A stretch of DNA of 64,000 nucleotides, taken from assembly GCA_033675545.1 (NCBI GenBank), contig JAWDGP010003786.1, positions 517,001-581,000 on the forward strand, given 5' to 3'. The DNA comes from Elysia crispata. Its lineage: Eukaryota > Mollusca > Gastropoda > Plakobranchidae. Below the pieces are notes generated by a model. It was not told the DNA's origin. It was given only the letters and a program-made list of their open reading frames with translations, and searched no databases. A program made the position numbers and the translations under genes. Shown here in pieces: positions 41,748 through 52,300 of this stretch; position 1 is the first letter of the stretch; each line of letters starts with the position of its first letter.

Positions 41748-44388
41748 TAATTCTCTACATTCTGCAAGTTATTCAAAGCTTAAAAAAGTCTTAAAATCCT
41801 AACTTCTGATTTAATTTATCTTTTATAGTGTGATAGCAACCAGAAAAAAAATGAGGAATTGTTTCTAAGCTCAAACTATGATGTTGACTATAATAATAAC
41901 TATAATAATAACGAAGTGACTATATAGAGTGTCACTCTACATAGACTGATAGAGCTGTGCACACTATTCAGAGTAACAGCTGAGCTCTTCTGTGACAGGA
42001 ACAAAAGACTACGAGACAAAGACCAGTTTTGCGCCACTCAGCGCCAGCCTCAGCCTGCCACTGCCAGTAGCCTACTATCCATGCGAATGCACATCCAGCG
42101 AGAGTAGATTTAGATCGAGAGCCAACGTTGCCATCTTAAAAGCTATTTGAAAAGTAAAAAGAGTAGATTCGAATAAATTTAGATTACCGTAGCTGAAAGT
42201 GAAGTTAAATGGAGCATTTTGCCGTTGGGTCGTTTTTTGCCACTCTAGACAGCTTTGAACTACAGTTTAAATTGTACCAAAAAGAACAAGGGTTCTTTTT
42301 GTGAAGTCACTACTAAAGTAATATCATCCTCAAGGTGTATAAAAGCCAAGAAACACTACGTTCCTTGATTTTGCCTCGACTAGACCTTCTTTAGTATGTT
42401 TATAAGAAACTATATGTACATGTAAAATATTACAGTGGTTGATCGAGATCAATGTTGGTAGTGAAAACTTTCAGCCAAATTAATGAAGCTTGGGTTTACA
42501 AAATTTGATGGTACGGGAACTGTAAAGACTTAAACAATGTTCTAGCTCAATTTATGCAATGAATCCATTGAAATGTTAGATCATGTCTATGCAGGGCCTA
42601 CGAAGACTTTGACTTCAGTACCAATCGATTGTCCTTTTTGTGATGTATCTTGTTTCTTTTATCATGTTTTAATCGGTATTAATGTGGAGAATAATGCTAA
42701 TTTGTATACTACTATGGTTTGAATGACAAATGTTAAGTTCTTATTTTGTAATTTAGTTCAATATTGGAGACATTCTGAATTTTTCGTAAAAATAAAATTT
42801 ATGCCATTTAATGCCTTCTTGACATGAAATTGAATATTTTTTCTTTTAAACCCTCGGTGTCTAGATGACATAAACACTTGATGGATTTTGTATTTTAAAA
42901 TTTACTGAAATTATATAGCTTTTGAGCTCTTCTTTGTTTGCCAAAATCATTTCTAATAATAAGGTTTATATTTTTGATAGTTTTATATTTTTACAGCAGT
43001 AATTAATATTCCACCATTAACCATGTAGCATATTATGAACATAATCAATAAAAATAGACTGTGAAACCATATTCACTTTTTAATATTTTTTTTTTTTATT
43101 TCTGTCTGGTCATGCTTGCTTGCTTTAAAAGTGGTTGCGGAATATTTAAACCAAACTTTAACATATCATTTCTTACTTGATTTCACGTTTAAAGTAACAA
43201 TTTAAGTCTTTACTTTTCAACAAAGCAGTTGCTAAACAAAATGATACACTTCACTTGAATGGTTAAAACAGCTAAAGTTGGTTCATGGTATCTTAAGATT
43301 TGATACTTGGAAACTGATTCATTGGCTTTTCTCATCAACATAGTGATATCAAGGGCAATAACCCATGTTTTGAGTATTAAAAATCTCAGACTGTGACATC
43401 CTTTTTAGATCATCAACTAAGCATGACTTTTTCTTCTATTCAACTCAACTCAAAATATGTATTCACAAGCGGTAAATACATGTAGTTTAGTTTAATGAAA
43501 AGAATGATAACTAAAAATAAAGGGCAATAACTCTGTCAATACTTTTGTAGCGGGCAAGAAATTTATTTTGAGTAATGTTCACAAAAGGCCTAACTACTTT
43601 CCTTCTTTAAAGTATATAAAATTATTTGTAAATTTTAAGGAGTTACAGGCACTTAAATATTGGCCTACTGAGCCTCATAATATGCTTGATAGTTTTTGAG
43701 TTTCCTTACTTGGCAATGCACCATATGTAAATTAAATTTAAAAATTGATTTATTATCTGATTTTGAATTTGGAAACCTAACAACCATATTCAAACTCTTA
43801 TAGAAGGAGTAAGTAAAACACACTTTAAAAAACACCGAAAGTTTCACTTTCTTCACCTATTTACGTACATGTACTGCATCTTACATCCTAACCCAGCCAA
43901 TTACAAATCTTCTTAGAGTGTTACTCTACATAGTGTCGCGGTCTATGTAGACTTACATGTATGTTATGTTTGGCTCTATGTTGAGTATGTAGAGTGTGAC
44001 TCTAAATAGTGTCCGGCTTTATGTAGAGTGTGACTCTAAATAGTGTCCGGCTCTATGTAGAGTGTGACTCTGAATAGTGTCCGGCTCTATGTTGAGTGTG
44101 ACTCTGAATAGTGTCTGGCACTATGTAGAGTGTGACACTAAATAGTGTCCGGCTCTATGTAGAGTGTGACTCTATATAAAGCCTTCCTAATAATAATAAT
44201 AATAATAATAAACAGATCATATGAGATCTACTGATCTTTCTGTAAAATAAAAATCATTTATTAGGCCTTGAAAAACAAACCCCATTCTCCTGAGCAATCC
44301 ATTCAAGACAAGCTGACAGCCACTCTGGTGAAACTTTGATGTTATAGGAATTTAGAAGCCAGGCTTGGACAACCCCAAACTGATCCAT
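30139..44388 (-). CDS. RMI1: RecQ-mediated genome instability protein 1 (RMI1)
   Basis: RMI1 is the OB-fold subunit of the BLM-TOP3A-RMI complex, which dissolves double Holliday junctions. Eleven exons join in phase: 44388-44281, 40226-40080, 39706-39596, 39045-38926, 37585-37452, 36827-36527, 35574-34602, 34060-33996, 33600-33487, 31482-31387 and 30267-30139, giving 765 residues (human 625). Residues 1-80 are the helical N-terminal domain ([29 protein letters not shown]). OB1 follows ([38 protein letters not shown]). Exons 6-7 are a long, polar, probably disordered linker. OB2, the RMI2-binding fold, is in exons 8-11 ([34 protein letters not shown]). The start is the first ATG after an in-frame TGA just upstream. 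Introns 1, 6 and 10 have unusual GTT donors. Exon 6 could instead use a GTAAAG donor about 39 bases further on, which would add an unlikely hydrophobic run. Confidence 0.94.
41078..41275 (+). pseudogene. Possible 3' fragment of a non-LTR retrotransposon
   Basis: A 65-codon open frame in RMI1 intron 1, antisense to RMI1, ends in a polar segment ([19 protein letters not shown]). It faintly resembles the C-terminal tails of LINE reverse transcriptases (A-x-DR-x-x-W/R-x-x-L). The sequence is less AT-rich than its surroundings, which fits an inserted coding fragment. The assignment is weak, and no other part of an element was recognised next to it. Confidence 0.25.
41704..41748. repeat. (GA)n microsatellite
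   Basis: Nearly pure GA dinucleotides with a few A-rich interruptions, in RMI1 intron 1. Confidence 0.9.
41921..44178. mobile_element. Possible non-autonomous DNA element with inverted-repeat ends
   Basis: The 24 bases at 41921-41944 and the reverse complement of 44155-44178 agree at about 22 of 24 positions (core TAGAGTGTCACTCTACATAG on the left). Both ends abut TA-rich sequence (TATA), compatible with a TA target duplication, and both flanks carry AAT repeats. No transposase is visible inside. The right end consists of a 34-bp tandem array listed separately. The element, if real, sits in RMI1 intron 1. Confidence 0.4.
43988..44178. repeat. 34-bp tandem array, about 5.5 copies
   Basis: The motif GAGTGTGACTCT recurs at 43992, 44026, 44060, 44094, 44128 and 44162, an exact 34-bp period. 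Each unit also carries AATAGTGTCCGGC. A diverged copy lies at about 43915-43952. The motif is partly palindromic and also occurs at 41926. Confidence 0.9.
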
Positions 44389-45349
44389 CCTTCAGCAATC
44401 TTGAGAAACTTTCTCACAATGCTCTTACTAGATCTAGATCTAGTCATCTAGGCCTTTTTTTTTTTCAAACTTATATTAGATCTATCTAATTTGGAAATAT
44501 TCAGCCCCTGTATTTTAATCATATATGATAACCTACTCTATATAGATCTGAACTAGACTAGTATGATTAGAGCCTTGATTCTGGGAAATTAAAAATTGCT
44601 TGCTGAAACAAAGGTAGCTGAAACTAACTAATGAATGAGTTTCTACTGTTGTAAATCTGTTATGAATGCAACATCATTTTCCTAAACTTTTTTTCGTGCA
44701 AATATTATAACCAGAAACAGATTTGGATATATAGAATCTAGTAAGATCCGCTGAAGTTCTAGACATTCTAGATCTAGTATTCTGTATCTAGTAAGAGCTA
44801 TGCATGAGTTGGGGCCATTTGTTAAAAAATTGAGCATGGAAATCAATACAGCTCACGGGCTCTCCGAGGCTCTAGTCCACAAATTAAGGAAAACGTGTCC
44901 TCATTAACCTGTGCTCTAGTCTATAGTCTACTGAGTCTAGCAGAAAAAAGCAAACTTTTCTAAAGGATTTTTGTTTTGGTACCGCCTGTTAACGACTTCC
45001 TGTTTTTGCCAGGTGACGCTGAATTTTGCCAGGGTGATAAATTGAAATCATAGTAGCCGATGGTCGATGCTTTTTTAAAGTGTTTTATAAATGTAACTGC
45101 TGCCAGCAGCTTCTAAGGAGAAAATGGGGGGAAAGCGCTGTTAGCCAAGCCGATGTGTACGAGATGCAGAATTTTTATATTAAAAAATGATAAAGAAAAT
45201 TTTGCAATTGTTTATTTAAAGACAAAGTATATTAAGCGAGATGAAATCGTCTTCCGTTGACTAACTCGTGACTCGCGGTCGTAAAAAAAAGCGCGCAGCA
45301 TTGTTTGTAATGTTTATTTACAACGGATAGAGAAGATATACATTTTTTT

Positions 45350-45350
45350 G

Positions 45351-45387
<37 letters not shown>

Positions 45388-45432
45388 CCACACACATGCA
45401 CACACACACACTCACTCTCTCACACTCTCTTT
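45350..45432. repeat. (CT)n / (CA)n compound microsatellite
   Basis: CT repeats pass into CACACA and back to CT. It lies between RMI1 and MBTPS2. Confidence 0.9.
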
Positions 45433-46049
45433 ATTTCTTTAATCTCTCTTTTCTCTTTGTTCCCTCTATTCTAAAAAGAAAAAAAAATTATGCTTTAAAT
45501 ACTACGAGCGTCTGAAGAAACAGTATAAATAAAAAGCTAAGCGGGCGTTATTATTTGTGGGCTGTCCAACATGTTGGCCTTGAGTATATCTACCCTAGTC
45601 TTTTTTTTTATCTCTAGCTTCTGCACTTCCTAGCGACTTAATTTTTGAGGCGTAGCGAATTTTACTTGCACTCCATGCCAATCAGTTCTACATTCATTTA
45701 CCTAACTGCCGTTTGTTCCCTTATTTCTCGATTGGTTTTGATTTTCTTTTAAGCAGATGGTTTACATAATGTTGCCCTGCCCGTTTTTTTCCTGTTCATT
45801 AGCAAAAAAAAAAATCATAAATATTAATTCCTCATGTCTATCATACCATAGCCTTTAGAGAGAGTTCCCTGGTCGAAGAAATCATGTTCAAAATTAAAAA
45901 AGAGTCTCTTTTCAGGAATCGAAAGAGGCGGTTTTTTTTGTTTTTCTATATTAAGGAGAATGATGTCTAGATACGGTTCTTTAGTTACAATTCTGGAAAA
46001 AGTACCAGCTGCCCACGGATGCTTGAATTTAAAAAAAAAAAAGTGGCAA

Positions 46050-46150
46050 GGTTTTTGTTTTGTTTGTTTGTTGTTGTTTTTTTTGTTTGTTTTTTTGTTT
46101 GTTTGTTTTTTTTTTTGTTTTTTTTTTTGTTTTTTTTTTGGGGGGGGGGA
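46050..46150. repeat. T-rich (TTTG)-like repeat ending in poly-G
   Basis: A long T tract interrupted by single Gs, ending with nine or more Gs near 46140. Open frames through it are pure low complexity. Confidence 0.85.
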
Positions 46151-46514
46151 GAGGAGCGAGTCATATTTTAAGTAAAATTTAGTTAAATCGTGATGTAGAA
46201 TTTTTGTCTTGCTTTGTTTTGTTTTGTAGGTAAGTGACTTAATTAAATACAAATTTTCCTTTTTAATTATTTTAGTTCATTGCGTTAGTCATGATTATAT
46301 AATTACTTAAATGTTCTCTTTCCAGCGGAAAATGACGGACTTTGACCGATTTGTTTGTTTCAATTATCACTCCTACATCATGTTTCAACTTATGGAGATA
46401 CAATGTTGATATTCTCTTACTTAAAATTCCGTATGTATTCATCCTCTCGGTTCGACAGAGATGCCTTTATTAATAGCGCTGTCGATTTTGAAACTTCTCA
46501 ACAAGGCTCATGGC

Positions 46515-46523
46515 GATTGTTGC

Positions 46524-46569
<46 letters not shown>

Positions 46570-46579
46570 ATTATTATCG

Positions 46580-46638
<59 letters not shown>

Positions 46639-46650
46639 CACTAGTACTAT

Positions 46651-46729
<79 letters not shown>
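46515..46729. repeat. Compound triplet microsatellite (TTG)n-(TTA)n-(CTA)n
   Basis: About 17 TTG units (46517-46570) pass through three TTA units into about 50 CTA units (46580-46729), with one degenerate patch at 46637-46650. Open frames here encode only poly-Leu, poly-Thr, poly-Cys or poly-Ser and are not genes. Confidence 0.97.
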
Positions 46730-46987
46730 GAGGAAAAAGAAGAATTTCTTATATTTATAAATTTGCCCTACCGACATTCTTGTCTGGCAAGTGGCAACCA
46801 TAGAAGTGAAAGCTTAGTAAACATAAGTTGTGAGTAAAAAACCTAAAAATAATAAATAATTCTCATTGACCACATGTTACTCATTGCGCCTAATGATTCT
46901 CGTATCCAAATGAATATTTTGAATTAAATACTGCGGTAATTTCAGCCCTTGTAGCCTTGTTAAGTAAATATTTTCAAGGGTTATTCA

Positions 46988-47062
46988 AGATATCCTAGAT
47001 CTAGACTAGATCTAGAAAATCCAGATCTAGACTCTAGATTCTAGATCTAATCTATATCTAAA
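46988..47062. repeat. Cluster of CTAGATCTAG palindromes
   Basis: TAGATCTAGA-type palindromes occur several times within about 75 bases, with scattered copies elsewhere (17815-17835, 23140-23195, 44430-44450, 44745-44785). It looks like a genome-wide low-complexity motif. Confidence 0.7.
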
Positions 47063-47269
47063 TCTTGAATTTATGCATTGAAATTGAACTTTGAATTGCG
47101 CTTGTTAGTTTAACTTAAGGACCTAGATCTAAAATAGATGTCATACAGCATCTAGTCAAGATGCAAATTAGCTGTTATTTATTTTTCTAGATCTTGTTGA
47201 AGGATAATAATAAGCAGTTCTAAGAATTCCTCAGTGTGTAAGAACTAAGATGGGCATTAGGCTGTAGAA

Positions 47270-47480
47270 GCACGTTTCTTGGTAGCTGCTCCTGTGTCAT
47301 TCAGAAAAAAAGGGCCCAGTATTCGATTCGAGTGTTGAGGAACCAGGAGAAGGTTCCTGATTTTTCTAGGCATATGGCATTGTGAGGTAGTTTGCCATTG
47401 CTTTCCTCGTTGCTTTTACTTTCGCACATTCTAAAGAGACCTAGCTACCCATTAAGTGCTGGGTGGACACAGAGGAGCTG
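47270..47480. repeat. Probable interspersed repeat fragment
   Basis: Contains TTTGCCATTGCTTTCCTC and CTACCCATTAAGTGCTGGG, blocks that resemble widely dispersed invertebrate short repeats. It lies near the SINE head at 47740-47820. Recognition is from memory and the class is uncertain. Confidence 0.3.
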
Positions 47481-47739
47481 AAAAACTTTGATAAATTTGC
47501 AGATATCGGCCCAACTCATTTTAGGCTTCACAATTGAATGTTTCTTGACGAATTTGAAACTTGTACTCAACTTGTACTTTAATATTATTTTAGAGCAACA
47601 CAAAAATGCTCATATCTTGGAAAGGATTTATTTGTGACGAGTAAAACCTTCATAGGCCTATTCATGTTCAGCATATCAAATCCATTAAGAAAAATACAGA
47701 GTTGGACCGATAACTGCAATAATAATACCAACACTTTTT

Positions 47740-47820
47740 GGCCTGGACTGTGATTCGAACTCGACACCTCTGGATTGGTACTCAAGCTCCCTACCGACTT
47801 GACCACCTCTCATCCCTCAG
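47740..47820 (-). repeat. tRNA-derived SINE head
   Basis: Read on the minus strand, the sequence begins GGGATGAGAGGTGGTCAAG and reaches GTCGAGTTCGAATCAC about 55 bases later. The spacing and motifs fit the A and B boxes of RNA polymerase III. The stems pair poorly, so it is a SINE or a decayed tRNA copy rather than a working tRNA. Confidence 0.5.
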
Positions 47821-49309
47821 AAAAGTATCTAAGTTAATAATTGCCTGTAACTGTTCAGGAACTTGTGTAAAGCACTTTGAGCTACCTAGTATCTAGTGGG
47901 AAATAAGGTCCATACCTAGATCTAGATAAAGTTTGATTTGTAGGTTCTTAGGCTTTTAAAATATAACAGGACAGTTATAGATGGATAACTTTTGGGCATG
48001 ATTATGATGTTGCATCCTACTTTCCAAAATCATAATTCTTCTGGTGTGGTTCTTTTCTGAATAGTGTTGTATTCAATTAATTTTTACTCAAAAACTTATG
48101 ACTGGGGCAGTCCAATAAATTCAACCTTACAGTTGTTATAGTGACGCATCGACCTTAAGCTTACCGTTGAAAAAAGTACAGCAAAATACATGTTGAAACC
48201 AAAATGATTTGTATGCCTCCTAGTCCTAGTCCTATATCATTGCACTGGATCTACACCCAAAACATTTTAAGTCTCTAAAATTGTTCCTATTTGATCCAGC
48301 GACTGATCCATTGGCATTGGATTCATACCCTAAGGAAGAGACAAAGTTGACTGGACCAATATATTCTGTCTCATCTATAGTTCTTGTGTATGTGTGTGTA
48401 TTTGAGTATCACATCAGGAAAGTTACTAGTTACACCTTGGTTTTGTATAGAAAATATAATTATAATCTGATCTGTATGATTGAATTCAGTGTCGGTGGCT
48501 TCAGAGAAAGAGACGGGAGGCAAAAGTCATTTACTAGCTGCTTTAATTCTCGATGGACCTGCTCCTCCTCTGCCACTGAATTGGAGGCAGAATTGATAAG
48601 TTATAAAAAAGAGACAAATATTTTTGATCAGTTGCATTTGCAAGATGAACAAAAAGTGTAAAAAAAAAAAGTCGTATCCCTTGGTTATGATGATTTAGAT
48701 TGGAATAAAGCTCTTCATTTCATCTTAGACAGATTCTCCGCTAGCCTTTTCACGACTCTCAAACTTAGCCTTTAGATTAGAAGCCTTTTCCCCTTTCGAA
48801 TTCTAGACCACTGCTTATTTTTTTTTAAATTCCAAAATAAAGACCTGTTAGTTTATTAATATTTTTTCTAAATACCACAAAGCATCAATATAAAGAGACA
48901 TTTTTGATTTTTTAAAAACAAGTAGATGACATAAGTCTTTCAAACTTGAACTTAAACTGGAAGCACTGTGTAACAAGTATATTGTCAATCTAACAGACAG
49001 TAAAAACATTTTTGGATTCTTCATTGGGGTTTTAAACTATACACCCAGCAAATACAAAATATTGAAGAAGGCAAATCCTTTCTTAAGAACCCTAAGATCA
49101 GCTTACACTTGTTACACGAAAGATGTCTTCATCCAGCAAATATTGAAATGGAAAGTTAACGTGAATGTTCACATGGTTTATTTCAGGTAAATGGTCTGGC
49201 TGTCATGATGCCTGTATTGCGATCCAGCCTCCCCTTATGGTGGGCATTCTATGAATTATATATTCACAATGTGTCTGGACAAGACTCAAATACTAATTGA
49301 CATGAGAAG

Positions 49310-52300
49310 ATGATGCTTCAGACAACTTGGGTTGCACTTGTGTTGGGATTTTGGTCTTCCCTTTATCTAATAGATGCCTTTCTTAAGGTATTTTTATTTG
49401 TTGTATTATATCATTTCCTTTTTTAAATCTTTTACATCCCATGGTATCTTTAGAAACTATAGCTTTGGAATTGAGTAATTTAAAGGATATTATCTATATC
49501 ATTAGGCACTTACATTTTTAAAGTGTTATGAACATGAATTTACATATTGTAAAACATTATCTCTAAATAGTTGATTTATTTCTTTTGTATCATAATCTTC
49601 TTTTTCAGTTGTTTAGTATGGATCATTTTAGGATCCTCAATTTTAGAAAAAATTATCATTTTATGATCATATTGACATATCATTTTAAGATCACAATTTT
49701 GTAGAAAGATGGCTTTTTTTTCCCCTCATGATTATATTGACATATTGCACTTTTAATGAGAATTGGTTTGGTTTATTTTGCTGTATCATTGAGTTATAAC
49801 AAGTCAACCTTGTTGTGTAGGACATAGTTTATCATGTTAAGTTCAAAACATCAGTTTTACTTTTAAAAAGTTGTTCTCCAAAAAGAAAAGAAAACACCTA
49901 AATCTCTCAAGAGAACATGATTTTCATATGAAATTATTTTTTAAAATATTTTCTTTGTAGTTTTGAATTTCTATTTACACAAGATATAATTTAAAAATTT
50001 AGAGCATTAAGATTGTAGCTCTATACGCTGGTCTTAAGGCCATTAACTTTGGATGAGATGGTGATGGTTCAAAAAACTTTAATCCTTAAGCCAAACCCTG
50101 TAATTTATTTTTCCTTTGGAAAGCACTTCACACAATTTTTTCTCCCACGTGTGAATGGGTTGTTCTAAATGATGATAAAAAAAAATTATCAGTGATGTTT
50201 AGGCCAGTTTTTATTTTTAAACAACATCAAACCTTTAATAAGACTCAAGGTGGCTGAAGATTCCAGAACAATTTTCAAAATCAAGTTTTCTTTATATATA
50301 CATTCATTTCTTATATTCACTTTATAGCGATATGAATATTATTTGTTTAGAGACAATAGCATGAAACTATCAGCAATATTTTTTTTTGCAAACATTTTCT
50401 CCCTGTACTTTTCAGAGTAAAAAGCGAATTGCTAGGCGTTACCTGAGCTTTGTTGATAAGACTGGTTTGTCAGTGTCAATTTGCCAGTTGCGATGGTACA
50501 CACCTATCTTAAACCGCTTCTTTTTGAGGCTTGGTCAGTGCCGACCTCGCTTTCTGCGTACATGGTTCACGCTGGGCGTTTTCTTTTCCCTTTTGGCCAT
50601 GCTTGTGTCCATCTTCCTTCTGAGTCTTCTGGTGGTCAATACTTTCAGGCAAACTCCAGTGGAGCAGCAAGTTCTCACTCCTGTGGTAAGTTACAAATGC
50701 TGAATATACAGCTTGACTTTCAACAAGTTTCAAACTTGTCTAGTGATGCAGATTTTGTGTATTACTTGTTGGTTTTTAATTTTTTTTTTTTCCTTCTGAC
50801 AAAGTATCTGTGAGTGTTATTTATTTCAGATTTAGAATAGTGGTAAATGCAAGTAGTTTTATCCAATCTGATATTTTATGTCTTATTTTGAATGAAAAGG
50901 CAAGCCTGCTGAAATTTAAACGAAAAGAATTATTTGTCTTTCCAGGTTTTTTTATGAATTAATTTTTATTTCCAAGAAAAATAATTATGTACTGATGTAG
51001 ATATTGTGCTTTTTCATCATAACTATTTGTATCATGAGCTTCCAATATTCCTTCTCTCCCTTCTCCCTTTGATTCTCATGGTATTTAAGATGCCTGGTGT
51101 GAATCTGCCAGCCAGCCAGATCTCCTACTACATGCTGACTCTGCTGGTATGTGGAATTCTCCATGAGGTTGGACATGCCATTGCTGCAGTCAGGTGAGTA
51201 TAGTTTCTGTCTTCAAGTTTCTTTGATGTTGACAAGTAAGTTTTAAGTGCTTGGGATATAACCCAAAAGAGTTGCAAAAAATATGTCACTCAGGACACAT
51301 GTAATTTTAAATGTTTTCATTTGTTAAGAACAGTGAGAATTGCATCAAATTAGAAGAAATCACTGAGAAGGTATTTGTCTTTTTAAAAAGTCTCTTTGGA
51401 AATGCTAAGGAAAGAGGAATTTATGTATTTCCAAATCTGATTTTTTTTAATTAAAAAATTGGAGGTTTAAGCAAGTAAGTCTGTGCAAAGTTTATGTAGG
51501 AAATCGTTTTCCTAGTCTAATTTTTAGTTAAACTATTACTAAGTGGACAAATAATATTCTTGTTTTAATTTGAGTTCATTCTCTCATATCCTTGACTGAG
51601 CTTATATGAACTAAATATCATTCTGCTGAATTTTATTTTCCAGAGAACAAGTGCGTGTGAATGGATTTGGGCTGTTTCTGCTATTGCTCTATCCTGGGGC
51701 ATTTGTTGATCTGTCAACAGAGCATCTGCAGGCAGTGTCCCCAATGCGTCAGCTTCGCATCTACTGTGCAGGTGTATGGCACAACATCGTCATGGCTGTG
51801 GTGGCTGGTCTTGTGCTTATGGCTTTACCTGGTCTCCTGTTGCCTTTCTACACGCTCGGAGGTTCTGTAGTGGTCACTGAGGTGGTCCCGGTCAGTTAGT
51901 TTTTCTATTCAGGATCTGGGTTTTGTGAGAACAAGATGATCTTTAAATAATGTTAAATCATGTGAATTGAAAACTTTTTATTGCCATGATATAAATATTC
52001 TTTAAGAATGCTGGACAAAATAGAAACAGTACAATCTAAATGTATTTTTTGTATTGTCAATAATATTGTAAAATCATTTCTTTGATAAAGAAAAAAGGAA
52101 AAGAAAATGTACCTTTAAAGTGTCCAAGAAAGCACAAGTATTATTTTCGAAATTTCTGGTTGAGATAAAAACAATTTGTCATGATTAAGTCCATTATGTA
52201 CCAAACATGATGTTATGTTTTTGTTAAATAATGGCAAATCTTGTTGACGCATTTCAACATTTCGGACAGGCTTAAACAGCATAAACAGCGTCAGTTGGAT

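Larger units (their letters stand above)
40227..44280 (-). other. RMI1 intron 1 (4 kb)
   Basis: The longest RMI1 intron. It contains the retrotransposon-like fragment at 41078, the GA repeat at 41704 and the putative element 41921-44178. The other RMI1 introns, from 30268 to 40079, are AT-rich and hold no feature I can name. Confidence 0.65.
44389..49309. other. Intergenic region between RMI1 and MBTPS2
   Basis: Separates two divergent genes and must hold both promoters and any untranslated first exons. It is rich in repeats (CT/CA, TTTG, triplet array, SINE-like blocks). A 126-codon frame at 48281-48661 has no recognisable motif and I do not call it a gene. No TATA box was identified. Confidence 0.55.

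Noticed and set aside
42060..42150. AAGATGGC-type start on the minus strand as the first RMI1 exon
   Set aside because: The frame ends after 19 codons and the true N-terminal exon, with clear RMI1 similarity, is at 44281-44388.
45824..46252. 142-codon minus-strand frame rich in Lys and Asn
   Set aside because: Most of it is the reverse of the T-rich repeat at 46050-46150; it is low complexity only.
46355..46837. Open frames of 75-160 codons encoding poly-Leu, poly-Thr, poly-Cys or poly-Ser
   Set aside because: They are translations of the triplet microsatellite in several frames and on both strands; no unique coding sequence lies around them.
48281..48661. 126-codon plus-strand frame upstream of MBTPS2
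   Set aside because: It has no recognised motif, homology or splice context, and one frame of this length is expected by chance in a 5-kb intergenic region.
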